A stretch of DNA of 64,000 nt, from IMG/VR virus record IMGVR_UViG_3300010157_000059, positions 1-64,000 of that record; one strand, 5' to 3'. This DNA is from a virus. Below are positions 33,738-41,836 of this stretch, one piece after another. The first letter of the stretch is position 1; every line of letters starts with the position of its first letter. A program made the translations under genes and the position numbers. The notes beneath the pieces are model-generated. The model was not told the origin of the DNA. It saw only the letters and a list, made by a program, of their open reading frames with translations, and ran no database searches.

Positions 33738-35291
33738 ATGAGTTTCACTGGCACCTTACTTCCATATCAGGAAGAGGCTGTAGATCTAATGTGTGAACGG
33801 GGCAAAGTTCTTGTTGCGTACGATCTTGGTTTAGGTAAAACTGTTCTAACAATTGCTGCTATAGAACGCTTACGAGATGAAGGAAAAATTAATGGTCCAG
33901 GCCTTGTCATTTGTCTATCCAGCCTTAAATATCAATGGGCTAATGCTATTGATAATTTTACTGGACTCACGTCTTTCCCAGTAGTTATTGACGGTACGCC
34001 TAAGCAGCGTAAAGAACAGTACGAGCAGTTTAAACATTCTCAGGTTGACTACATCATCATGAATTATGAGCAAGTAGTTTCTGATTGGGAAATAGTAAAG
34101 AAGCTGCCAAGGGCTTTTGTTGTAGCTGATGAGGCTACTGCGTTAAAGAGTTTTAAATCAAAGCGTTCAAAAGCAGTAAAAAAATTGACGTGTCCGTACA
34201 TGTTTGCTTTAACTGGAACCCCAGTAGAAAATGGCAAAGCAGAAGAAATTTTTTCAATTATGGAGTTTGTAGATCGCCATGTATTAGGTTCATACCCTAA
34301 TTTTGAAGCTAAATACATTAACCGTAATAATATGGGTTGGATTGATGGGTACAAGAACCTCACGCAACTTCATGATGCTTTAAAGTCTACTTCAGTTCGT
34401 AAACGACAATCAGATTTTGATGTGTCTCCCTATTTGCCAGAAACAATTATGGCTGCCCCACTATTAGTTCCTTTTGACCCCTCTGGTCGCAAACTGTACA
34501 AAGCTATCTGTGAAATGCTTTTAGAAGATCTAGATGACGCTGCCGCATTTATAAATTCTGGTACAAGTATTTATACAAAAGACGGCGGGTTAATTGATGA
34601 GTTTCGTGGTCGCATTATGCCTAAGTTAATTGCTTTGCGTCAGGTGTGTGCCCACCCTCAGCTGTTAAAGAGTAGCGGGTTAAAGTTTGATGGCTTTGCT
34701 GGTAATGGCTCTTTATTTGCAGCAGAACTCTTAGAGTCTGGAGTTCTTGATAAAGAGTTTAAATCTCCAAAGTTAGATACCTTAAAAGAATCTATCTCTT
34801 TATTTCTAGCAGAAGACGTAAAAAACAAAGCAGTTATATTCACTACTTTTGTTAGTATGACAGACATACTTGGTAAGGAATTGAAAGAACATGGGGCTAA
34901 TGTATACACCGGCAAACTAAGCGCAAGGGAGAAAGAGCAGGCTAAAGTTGATTTTCAAACTAATCCAAACACTCGCTTGCTAATTAGTTCTGACGCTGGC
35001 GGTTATGGAGTAGATCTTCCTCAAGCTAATCTTTTGGTTAATTATGATCTTCCTTGGAACGCAGGACTTGCTCTTCAAAGGAACGGGCGCATACAACGAG
35101 CATCTAGCACCTGGGAACACGTTGTAATCCAAGATTTGCTTATGCTAGGTTCTATAGAACAGCGACAATACGACATGCTGCAGCAAAAAATGTCAGTGGC
35201 TAACGCTATTGTTGATGGAGAAGGTATTGGAAAAAATGGTGAGTTAAATCTAACACTTGGTACACTTAGGCAATTCTTGCAAAACAATTAA
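33738..35291 (+). CDS. SNF2-type SF2 helicase/translocase (517 aa)
   Basis: Walker A is DLGLGKT (29-35). Motif II is DEAT (131-134). Motif III-like is ALTGTPVENG. The second RecA domain has VIFTTFVSMTDILGKEL and the motif V/VI region SSDAGGYGVDLPQANLLVNYDLPWN ... QRNGRIQR. This matches SNF2-related helicases found in phage replication modules, which remodel protein-DNA complexes or branch-migrate recombination intermediates. Starts three bases after the primase. Confidence 0.88.
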   Translation: MSFTGTLLPYQEEAVDLMCERGKVLVAYDLGLGKTVLTIAAIERLRDEGKINGPGLVICLSSLKYQWANAIDNFTGLTSFPVVIDGTPKQRKEQYEQFKHSQVDYIIMNYEQVVSDWEIVKKLPRAFVVADEATALKSFKSKRSKAVKKLTCPYMFALTGTPVENGKAEEIFSIMEFVDRHVLGSYPNFEAKYINRNNMGWIDGYKNLTQLHDALKSTSVRKRQSDFDVSPYLPETIMAAPLLVPFDPSGRKLYKAICEMLLEDLDDAAAFINSGTSIYTKDGGLIDEFRGRIMPKLIALRQVCAHPQLLKSSGLKFDGFAGNGSLFAAELLESGVLDKEFKSPKLDTLKESISLFLAEDVKNKAVIFTTFVSMTDILGKELKEHGANVYTGKLSAREKEQAKVDFQTNPNTRLLISSDAGGYGVDLPQANLLVNYDLPWNAGLALQRNGRIQRASSTWEHVVIQDLLMLGSIEQRQYDMLQQKMSVANAIVDGEGIGKNGELNLTLGTLRQFLQNN

Positions 35292-35335
35292 ATATAGAAT
35301 AGTGTATATGCGGGGGCTAGGACCTAGGAGTTACA

Positions 35336-35473
35336 TTGTCCAACCTAACCCCAACAAGAGCCGTAAGAGTTTCTGATGAACTTTGGAATGCTGCAAAAGA
35401 AAAAGCAGTTGAAGAAGGAATTACGGTAACTGACGTACTTATTACAGCGCTTGAAGAATTCATCGAAAGTTAA
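35336..35473 (+). CDS. Ribbon-helix-helix DNA-binding protein (45 aa)
   Basis: TTG start with TAGGAG six bases upstream. The sequence (TPTRAVRVSDELWNAAKEKA, then VTDVLITALEEFIES) matches the RHH pattern: a strand with alternating RAVRV, then two helices. Such proteins bind DNA as dimers and often regulate phage promoters. A new promoter is plausible just upstream because the gap 35291-35336 is A/T-rich (TATAGAATAGTGTATATG). It lies between the SNF2 gene and the next small gene. Confidence 0.7.
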   Translation: MSNLTPTRAVRVSDELWNAAKEKAVEEGITVTDVLITALEEFIES

Positions 35474-35490
35474 TTACCTAGGAGGGTAAC

Positions 35491-35937
35491 ATGGAAGTAA
35501 TTAGTAAAAAGAATCTACCTACTGCAGACGATTTTGGTACAAACGACATTGAGTCGATGTACAAAGAGTACGTACTCCTCAAAAAGAACATTGACGACCT
35601 TACTGCACGTCAGAACGTGATCAAGAAAGAATTAATGTCTTTTGTTGATGGTTACGGTTTAGAAGACGACAAGGGCCATAAGTGGTATGACATGCCTGAG
35701 TACGGCGGGTATAATGGTATGCAAAAGCAGCGCCGCGTATCTCAGTCAGTTGATGAAAATGCCGCCCAGTCTATTCTTGAAGACAAGGGCCTAGCAGAGC
35801 GTTGCTTTGAGGTCAAGCCTGTCCTTAACGAGCAGTCTGTAATGGACTGCGTATACGAAGGCTTGCTAACCGAAGATGACGTGGATACTATGTTCCCTCA
35901 GAAAGTAACTAACGCGTTTGTTTTAAAGAAGGCTTAG
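35491..35937 (+). CDS. Hypothetical protein (148 aa)
   Basis: Not recognised. Residues about 20-55 form a coiled-coil helix (YKEYVLLKKNIDDLTARQNV). Then GYGLEDDKGHKWYDMPEYGGYNGMQKQRRV is a compact segment, followed by helical VDENAAQSILEDKGLAERCFEV. A strong TAGGAGGG precedes the ATG. It could be a recombination accessory protein by position only. Confidence 0.65.
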   Translation: MEVISKKNLPTADDFGTNDIESMYKEYVLLKKNIDDLTARQNVIKKELMSFVDGYGLEDDKGHKWYDMPEYGGYNGMQKQRRVSQSVDENAAQSILEDKGLAERCFEVKPVLNEQSVMDCVYEGLLTEDDVDTMFPQKVTNAFVLKKA

Positions 35938-35938
35938 C

Positions 35939-36052
35939 ATGTTTTGGAAAATTGTATTTTGGTTTTGGCTGTCATTTAACTCACTTGTTGTAGTGCTAGG
36001 ATTTCTAAGCGACAAGCACAAGGACTCTCGTAAAGAAAATTTACATGACTAG
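35939..36052 (+). CDS. Small single-pass membrane protein (37 aa)
   Basis: ATG 35939 to TAG 36052. Residues about 3-23 (WKIVFWFWLSFNSLVVVLGFL) are one hydrophobic helix, followed by a charged tail (SDKHKDSRKENLHD). It starts one base after the preceding stop and its end overlaps the next ORF (ATGACTAG). Function unknown; tiny phage membrane proteins often target host membrane processes. Confidence 0.5.
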   Translation: MFWKIVFWFWLSFNSLVVVLGFLSDKHKDSRKENLHD

Positions 36053-36143
36053 CCGTATGATTCATATTTGTTCGTACTGTGAAGCAGCGTTTCAAGAACT
36101 ACTAGATTTATTTGCACACATAGAGGAACATAAAGATGTTTGA
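36045..36143 (+). CDS. C2H2 zinc-finger micro-protein (32 aa)
   Basis: ATG 36045 overlaps the previous stop; an internal ATG at 36057 is possible. The peptide is almost only one zinc finger: Cys9-x2-Cys12-x12-His25-x3-His29, with Phe and Leu at the classical hydrophobic-core positions (CEAAFQELLDLFAH). This is the eukaryote-type C2H2 spacing, which is uncommon in bacteria and phages. It overlaps the next gene by eight bases. DNA or RNA binding is inferred. Confidence 0.65.
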   Translation: MTSRMIHICSYCEAAFQELLDLFAHIEEHKDV

Positions 36144-36306
36144 GCCAGAACTACCTGATATCACCGAAGAACGCCTTTTGCATTTAGTTGCAGAAGGTTT
36201 AAAAGCTTGGGATCCTATGCTATTCTCTCGTGCAGAAGATAGCCATGGTGCAGCATTCATTGCGCTTGACATTTTTAAAAAAGCTATGCAAGGATTGATT
36301 AGCTAA
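36136..36306 (+). CDS. Small acidic hypothetical protein (56 aa)
   Basis: ATG 36136 has AGAGGAACATAAAG upstream and the TAA overlaps the next ATG (TAATG). It is helical (TEERLLHLVAEGLKAW, HGAAFIALDIFKKAMQGLIS). Not recognised. The chain of three overlapping short genes (35939, 36045, 36136) before a MerR-like gene suggests co-expression. Confidence 0.6.
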   Translation: MFEPELPDITEERLLHLVAEGLKAWDPMLFSRAEDSHGAAFIALDIFKKAMQGLIS

Positions 36307-36782
36307 TGTCTGAGGATAAAATCGACGAGATGTTTGGGCCTCTTAGCGAATTTTATCCAGGGTCTAAGAAAAAGCGACGTGCTGTAAATCCTGAGGTAGA
36401 AGCAAAGAAGAACCAAGTTGCTGAGCAGGACGCATGGGATAAACGCCCAATTGTAAAGAAATTTGCAAATGGTAAAGAAGTTGAGCTATTCTCAGCAGGT
36501 ATGTTTGCAAATGCTTTAGGAAGGCCGCTAGTAACTGTAAGGCTATGGGAACGTAAAGGGTATATCCCTCGCGCCCCATATAGGCTAAGGTCTATAGTAG
36601 TAAAAGGTATAAAAAAGCCCGGATGGCGCATGTACAGCCGAGATATGATAGAGTCAACAGTAGAAAGTTTTCGATCCAGGGATCTTCTTGAAGCCCCTAG
36701 GATTGAATGGGAAAGGGAAAGGGAATTGACAGTAGAACTGTTCAATACTTGGACTCAAATCCACAATCAAGAAACCAATTAA
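36306..36782 (+). CDS. MerR-like HTH DNA-binding protein (158 aa)
   Basis: Residues about 62-118 match the MerR-type winged helix (LFSAGMFANALGRPLVTVRLWERKG, then GWRMYSRDMIE). The first 50 residues are charged linker (KKKRRAVNPEVEAKKN). Such phage proteins may regulate transcription or act as origin- or terminase-type DNA binders. TAATG overlap at the start; a short gap with AAAAAAGGAAATAAA leads to the ssDNA-binding gene. Confidence 0.7.
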   Translation: MSEDKIDEMFGPLSEFYPGSKKKRRAVNPEVEAKKNQVAEQDAWDKRPIVKKFANGKEVELFSAGMFANALGRPLVTVRLWERKGYIPRAPYRLRSIVVKGIKKPGWRMYSRDMIESTVESFRSRDLLEAPRIEWERERELTVELFNTWTQIHNQETN

Positions 36783-36816
36783 CCAAAAGCCACAAGGCCA
36801 TAAAAAAGGAAATAAA

Positions 36817-37500
36817 ATGCCAGTAAACCCAAATGTTTCGTCTTACCTTGATGAAGACGAACTAGAAACCACTTCTCGTGAAGACGCAGTCTTCGAAACA
36901 GAAGATGAAGATGAGTCAGCAGATCGCTCATCTGTAATTCAAGTAGGCTGGGCTGCAGCCAAGAAAGTACAAGCTAAAGTAGCCAAGTCATACGCTAACG
37001 ACTTCAAGTTTGAAGAAGACGTTCAGTTGATCAAGTTCCTCTCTCCAGAACCAATGATCTTCTCTCAACACTGGGTACAGCGCACAGGCAAGAAGTCTTT
37101 TGTCTGTCTCGGTACATCACAGTGCCCACTATGCCGTGCAGGCAACAAGGCCGAAAACAAGTTTGCATTTAGCGTTGTTAACTTGACAGACGAAGACCCA
37201 TCAGTACAGCTAATGACTGTTGGTATGCGTTTGTGCGGTCAGTTGGAAAAGCTGAACGGCGACCCTAAGACCGGTCCTCTAGATCGTATGTTCTGGGCAG
37301 TGAGCAAGTCAGGTCAAAGCACCAAGACTAGCTACTCCATCATGCCTGTTAAGGAACGCGATCTTCCAGAAGATTGGGATCTTGATGCTGATGAGGTTCG
37401 TAAAATCATTAGTTCCTTTAGTCCTCTAGGAACAGACGCGCTACGCATGTCAACCAAGGCTGAACTGGTTGATATTGCTCGCGAAATCCCAGAAGACTAA
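36817..37500 (+). CDS. Single-stranded DNA-binding protein-like (227 aa)
   Basis: The N-terminal 45 residues are acidic. A core of FKFEEDVQLIKFLSPEPMIFS, CLGTSQCPLCRAGNKAENKFAFSVVN, and RMFWAVSKSG resembles the gp32-like phage ssDNA-binding proteins that carry a Cys-based zinc site (Cys-x6-Cys-x2-Cys). It lies directly before the DNA polymerase and has its own strong terminator, which fits a protein needed in large amounts. Assignment by pattern and context. Confidence 0.65.
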   Translation: MPVNPNVSSYLDEDELETTSREDAVFETEDEDESADRSSVIQVGWAAAKKVQAKVAKSYANDFKFEEDVQLIKFLSPEPMIFSQHWVQRTGKKSFVCLGTSQCPLCRAGNKAENKFAFSVVNLTDEDPSVQLMTVGMRLCGQLEKLNGDPKTGPLDRMFWAVSKSGQSTKTSYSIMPVKERDLPEDWDLDADEVRKIISSFSPLGTDALRMSTKAELVDIAREIPED

Positions 37501-37507
37501 TCCCCTA

Positions 37508-37566
37508 GGGGTAGGAAGCTAGGTCTCACCCTCCTTGATTTAGCTTCCTACCCCCTTTTCTTTCTA
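37508..37566 (+). terminator. Strong rho-independent terminator
   Basis: A perfect 14-bp inverted repeat (37508-37521 with 37541-37554) and a following CTTTTCTTTCT tract. It separates the ssDNA-binding gene from the polymerase gene, which must be read through or have its own promoter. Confidence 0.9.
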
Positions 37567-37578
37567 TTGGAGAACAGA

Positions 37579-39558
37579 ATGAAAAACATAGTACTTACTA
37601 CCGATCAACTTCAAGAAGTGGTCGATGCCTACTCGCAAGTAGATGAATTTGTATTTGACGTAGAAACCATGGGAGAAAACCGTGGGGATCCTCGTCAGAA
37701 CCCTGTTGTATGGATTGCTTTGGCCACAGAAGGCCGAGTAGATGTAATTCCTATGGGGCACCCTAACGGCACATATGTGCGCACTGATTACCCTTTGCTT
37801 CCCTCTGCTAAATTGCGACAGTCTAAAGGCATGCTCTTACGTCCACAGGACTACAGCAAAGATGAGCGCAAAGCTACTAAAGTATTCACAGAAGCGCCTG
37901 AGCAGTTAACCCCAGGGGAAGTTTTTAAATCTCTTAAGCCTTTATTTATGAGTGACAAAGTAAAGGTAGGCCATAACGTAAAGTTTGACCTGCAGTCTAT
38001 TTCTAAATACATTGGTGGACTACCGGCACCTACGTTTGCTTGCACCCTTAATGCCGCTTTCATTATTAATAATGAGCACCGTATCAATCTTGGGCTTGCT
38101 GATTGCCTAAAACGTGAGTTTGGCTACGAGATGGTCAAGGGTGTAGGTAAAGAAATTGAAGCGCATAGCTTTGAGGATGTTGCTACTTACGCTGGGTTAG
38201 ATGCTGAATGGACATGGAAGCTGTGGAAGAAACTAGAGTCCCGTCTTAAAGAAGACCGTTTGTCTAAACTCTTTGCTTTAGAAATGGATGTATTAGAAGT
38301 AATCTGTAACATGGAACTTCGTGGTGCAGACATTGATGTATCAGCATTGTCTAAGTTGAAGACAGACATTGAGTTTCAATTAGAAGATTGCAAAGGGCGT
38401 ATTTATAAGTCTGCCGGTAAGTCTTTTAACATTAATAGTGTTAAGGAAAAGCAAATTCTACTTTATACCCCAAAAACAGAGGGAGGCCGAGGCCTAAAGC
38501 CAAAAGTTCCCACTACTAATGGTGAGAAAAAGATCAACCAAGGACAGGCCACTACGGTGTCTGACTTCTCTGTTTCGGAGCCAGCATTAAAAGCATACGC
38601 AGGCAAAGACGATCTTGTAGATGGGTTGCTTGAGTACTCTGACCTTAATAAGTTGCTTACTACATATGTAATCCCATACTTAGGTGGAGATATTACCCGT
38701 ACATTGGCCGGTAAGAGCAAAGTAGTTGCTAAGAAGAGTTTGTTATTAAAAGGGCGGATTCATACTGACTTTGTACAGTATGGGACAGAGACTGGTCGTT
38801 TTAGTAGCCGTAATCCTAATCTTCAAAACGTTCCGGCCCCACATACCTCTAACGGCAAAGCAATTCGTAATTTATTTATTGCCCCCGAAGGCCATTCTTT
38901 AGTGGTAGCTGACTATTCTCAGATTGAGCCACGAGTCATTGCTTCTTTCTCTAAAGACCGCATTATGTGTGGGTCTTACCTAGATGGTGGAGATATTTAT
39001 ACTACTGTTGGTGACACGATGGGTGTGGACCGTAAAGCTGGCAAGGTGTTAGTATTGGCTATGGCATACGGCGTAGGTCCAGATAAGATTGCAGAGCAAA
39101 TTGGGTGTACACCTAGGGAAGCTAAAGATCTGCTAGACAACTTTGTTAAGAAGTTCCCAGCAGTAGGTCGATACAAGCGCACTGTTATAACTCAAAGTCG
39201 TAACCAAACTCCTGTACCATATGCTTCTACTATCTTAAAGCGTCGCAGGTATCTTCCTGATCTTCGTTCAAGTGAGATTTGGAAGCGTTCACGTGCAGAA
39301 CGTCAAGCGTTTAACACTGTTATTCAAGGGTCTGCTGCAGACCTTATTAAAGTAGCAATGGTTCGCGCTAACCGAATGATTCCAAAAGAATCTAATTTAA
39401 TACTTACTGTGCACGATGAACTTGTCACAGTTACCCCTAATCATTTATTAGAGGAAACTGCTGAGGCAATTCGTTCAGCAATGGAGGGAATCAATGTGCT
39501 TAGTATTCCATTACTAGCCGATGTAACAACTGTAGAAAGGTGGGGAGACGCAAAATGA
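37579..39558 (+). CDS. Family A DNA polymerase with 3'-5' exonuclease domain (659 aa)
   Basis: I choose ATG 37579 (TTGGAGAACAG upstream) over TTG 37567. Exo I motif: FDVET with Asp27 and Glu29; further exo residues around NVKFDLQSI and YAGLDAEWTW. Polymerase: TGRFSSRNPNLQNVP, motif A ADYSQIEPRV (Asp445), motif B RKAGKVLVLAMAYGVG, motif C TVHDELV (Asp613, Glu614). Motif A has Pro where most relatives have Leu (ELR). This is the replicative polymerase of the phage. The next gene overlaps by ATGA. Confidence 0.93.
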   Translation: MKNIVLTTDQLQEVVDAYSQVDEFVFDVETMGENRGDPRQNPVVWIALATEGRVDVIPMGHPNGTYVRTDYPLLPSAKLRQSKGMLLRPQDYSKDERKATKVFTEAPEQLTPGEVFKSLKPLFMSDKVKVGHNVKFDLQSISKYIGGLPAPTFACTLNAAFIINNEHRINLGLADCLKREFGYEMVKGVGKEIEAHSFEDVATYAGLDAEWTWKLWKKLESRLKEDRLSKLFALEMDVLEVICNMELRGADIDVSALSKLKTDIEFQLEDCKGRIYKSAGKSFNINSVKEKQILLYTPKTEGGRGLKPKVPTTNGEKKINQGQATTVSDFSVSEPALKAYAGKDDLVDGLLEYSDLNKLLTTYVIPYLGGDITRTLAGKSKVVAKKSLLLKGRIHTDFVQYGTETGRFSSRNPNLQNVPAPHTSNGKAIRNLFIAPEGHSLVVADYSQIEPRVIASFSKDRIMCGSYLDGGDIYTTVGDTMGVDRKAGKVLVLAMAYGVGPDKIAEQIGCTPREAKDLLDNFVKKFPAVGRYKRTVITQSRNQTPVPYASTILKRRRYLPDLRSSEIWKRSRAERQAFNTVIQGSAADLIKVAMVRANRMIPKESNLILTVHDELVTVTPNHLLEETAEAIRSAMEGINVLSIPLLADVTTVERWGDAK

Positions 39559-39965
39559 GTTTCTTTAACCGTAAGAAAAAGAATAAATTAACTGTTACCG
39601 CAATACCGCCACAAGTATTGATTCGTAAAATTATTTACGATAGTGGTTGTAGTGACCCAGAAGCTGTAGCAGTTGCACTTGGGTTATCGCCTGTTTCAGA
39701 AGAGGTAGCCGAAATGGAAGAGCAAGCAAGTTTTGACCGAGTTGCACGAATCGCAGCTTTGCTACCAATACTAGAAGCGCACGCACACATTGCAGCACAA
39801 GTTGCCGCAGCATCTTATACAACAGACTTAGAGGGCGTAGAGTTACCAGAAGAAGTATTGGGGGCATTAGTTACTATCTTTAAGTTTGTTTCTTTTGCCT
39901 CTGCAATGACTTGCTTATCGTCATTAGTAGATATGAACATTCTTAATGAAAAGTATCGATCATGA
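39555..39965 (+). CDS. Hypothetical protein after polymerase (136 aa)
   Basis: ATGA overlap at 39555 (GGGGAGACG upstream) is a better start than the GTG at 39540. A basic N-terminus (FNRKKKNKLTV) is followed by a helical domain (ILEAHAHIAAQVAAASYT, EEVLGALVTIFKFVSFASAMTCLSSL). The last stretch is hydrophobic but also could be a buried helix. Not recognised. It overlaps the following gene, so it is part of the polymerase-RecA operon. Confidence 0.6.
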   Translation: MSFFNRKKKNKLTVTAIPPQVLIRKIIYDSGCSDPEAVAVALGLSPVSEEVAEMEEQASFDRVARIAALLPILEAHAHIAAQVAAASYTTDLEGVELPEEVLGALVTIFKFVSFASAMTCLSSLVDMNILNEKYRS

Positions 39966-40363
39966 GCGATTGGTGGTCTCGTAAATTAGGAGAGCCTACT
40001 CCACAAGTTCCTCAACGTAGTGGTCTTCCTCCTACAAATAACCCAACTATCTCTGTGCGTTACGTACCAGAGGGCAATGTAACAGCTACTCCAGTTGCAT
40101 ACGATAGAGACTCAGACCAGCTAATGACTAAGTCTCAAGCAGCTAAACAAGTAGAGACTTGTCCTAACTGTTACTCAGGCAACTACTTTGCTCCAATGGG
40201 AACTCAACGTAAGCGTTGCTATGACTGTGGGTATCCAATCCTTCAACAAGGCACTGGCGCAGGCATGCCCGGTGGCTCAGCCGGAGGTCCCTCAACACCT
40301 TCAAAACAAGTTTCACAAGGTGGGGGATATAACCCCAACATAATCGTAGACAGGATCGGGTAA
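39962..40363 (+). CDS. Zinc-ribbon protein (133 aa)
   Basis: A CPNC...CYDCG zinc ribbon lies at about residues 67-89. The flanks are low-complexity (PTPQVPQRSGLPPTNN; GAGMPGGSAGGPSTPSK), so the ribbon is probably the only folded part. It overlaps genes on both sides. A nucleic-acid or protein adaptor in the replication-recombination cluster is a guess from context. Confidence 0.65.
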   Translation: MSDWWSRKLGEPTPQVPQRSGLPPTNNPTISVRYVPEGNVTATPVAYDRDSDQLMTKSQAAKQVETCPNCYSGNYFAPMGTQRKRCYDCGYPILQQGTGAGMPGGSAGGPSTPSKQVSQGGGYNPNIIVDRIG

Positions 40364-41418
40364 TGATGGCATTAAACCCAGAAGTACTAAAAGTAGTTGC
40401 ACTTCTTAATAAGAAGCTAGGCCCAGGCACTGTTATTAAAGCAAGCGACGCACAACTTCCTACTCGTATTACTACAGGATCTCTTACTTTAGATGTTGTA
40501 CTAGGAGGGGGATGGCCAGTAAACCAATGGACTGAAATTATTGGTGAGGCGTCTAATGGTAAGACCGCTATTGCTCTTAAAACTGTTGCAGCTAATCAAG
40601 CTAAAGATCCAGACTTTACTACCGTATGGATTGCTGCAGAGCCTTTTGATGTTGGTTATGCGCAAATGTGCGGCATTGATACTGACCGTGTATTTGTAGT
40701 ATCAACAAATATTATGGAAGAAGCATATGAGGCTGCAATTCAATTCTGCGAGTCTAAAGCTGTTGATCTTATTGTTATTGATTCCCTTCCCGCTTTAGTT
40801 CCAACAGCAGAAGATGATAAGAACATGGATGAGATGACAGTAGGACGTGGAGCTTTGCTTACCAATAAGTTTTTCCGCAAGGTTTCTAAAGCCACTAAGC
40901 GTTCTCTCATTGAAAGCGAACGCGGGATTACTTGCCTATTGATTAACCAGTTCCGTATGAAGATTGGGGTAATGCATGGTGACCCCCGTACTACTCCAGG
41001 TGGCTTAGGAAAAGATTATGCTATGGCTATTCGCGTAGAAGTAAAGCGTGATGACTGGCTAGAAGTCGGTGTTGGAGAAGGCAAACGCCGTTGTGGTCAG
41101 ACTATCCGTGTACGTACGATTAAGAACAAGACATTCCCACCACAGCAAACTGCATATCTAGATTTTTGGTTTGCAGATGGTGGTCCGTTAGACGCAGGCT
41201 CTTACGACTCAGCCAAAGAGATTATTTCTCTATCTATTCTCAATGGGATCGTAGAACGTCGTGGAGGCTGGCTATACTATGAAGATAGGAAGTGGCAGGG
41301 TGCTGCTAACATGCTGGAGTCTATCCGTGAGGAACTTGATCTCAAGGATGCATTAACTAAGGAAGTAATGGATACCCTCCGTACTTCCCCACTAATCAAA
41401 ATAGAGGAAGAAGATTAA
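40363..41418 (+). CDS. RecA-like recombinase (351 aa)
   Basis: Walker A GEASNGKT (61-68), Walker B LIVIDSLPALVP, and the C-terminal DNA-loop region LLINQFRMKIGVMHGDPRTTPGG. This is a RecA-type strand-exchange protein with a shorter C-terminus than bacterial RecA (about 350 aa). It probably repairs and recombines replicating phage DNA together with the nucleases and resolvases nearby. The start could also be the ATG at 40366. Confidence 0.9.
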   Translation: MMALNPEVLKVVALLNKKLGPGTVIKASDAQLPTRITTGSLTLDVVLGGGWPVNQWTEIIGEASNGKTAIALKTVAANQAKDPDFTTVWIAAEPFDVGYAQMCGIDTDRVFVVSTNIMEEAYEAAIQFCESKAVDLIVIDSLPALVPTAEDDKNMDEMTVGRGALLTNKFFRKVSKATKRSLIESERGITCLLINQFRMKIGVMHGDPRTTPGGLGKDYAMAIRVEVKRDDWLEVGVGEGKRRCGQTIRVRTIKNKTFPPQQTAYLDFWFADGGPLDAGSYDSAKEIISLSILNGIVERRGGWLYYEDRKWQGAANMLESIREELDLKDALTKEVMDTLRTSPLIKIEEED

Positions 41419-41419
41419 A

Positions 41420-41836
41420 ATGGTACTATCACGTATTACAGGAACGCAGGCATTCTCACACATGAATGTATGGCGGTTGCAACATAAGAGCATTGCTGTA
41501 GGGCATTGTCATGCAACCTGTCAGAATGCCTGGGGACTTCCCGTCAAGTACGCGTCTGCAATTGACGCGTGGAATCATGTGCCTAAAGCTCACCGCCATA
41601 TGGACCCAAAGAAAGCTCCTATTGGAGCTGTTCATTTTTGGGAGGGCGGAAATTATGGGCATGTGGCAATGCAGTCAGATAAGAAAGATGTAGTTATTAC
41701 TACCGATGCTCCTACCCCTGGCTACATTGGGTTAGAGCACATGTCTTTCTTTGAAAAGAGTTGGGGCAAGAAGTATCTTGGTTGGGCTAGCCAGTACAAC
41801 GATGTTGATCTTCAGCTCGGCAAGATGCCTAGCTAA
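41420..41836 (+). CDS. CHAP/NlpC-like cell-wall peptidase domain protein (138 aa)
   Basis: The pattern GHCHATCQNAWG (Cys30) ... GAVHFWEGGNYGHVAMQS (His81) ... KKYLGWASQY closely follows the domain at the end of the tape measure (Cys993, His1044, PYLGWADPD). The Cys-His distance is 51 residues in both. It may be the phage endolysin or a wall-remodelling enzyme; it is oddly placed between RecA and a nuclease gene. It has no membrane segment or signal peptide that I can see. Confidence 0.65.
   Translation: MVLSRITGTQAFSHMNVWRLQHKSIAVGHCHATCQNAWGLPVKYASAIDAWNHVPKAHRHMDPKKAPIGAVHFWEGGNYGHVAMQSDKKDVVITTDAPTPGYIGLEHMSFFEKSWGKKYLGWASQYNDVDLQLGKMPS

Noticed and set aside
36353-36745. Antisense ORF (130 aa, minus) under the MerR-like gene
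   Set aside because: No start signal, Ser-rich mirror translation, and the plus-strand protein has a recognisable HTH.
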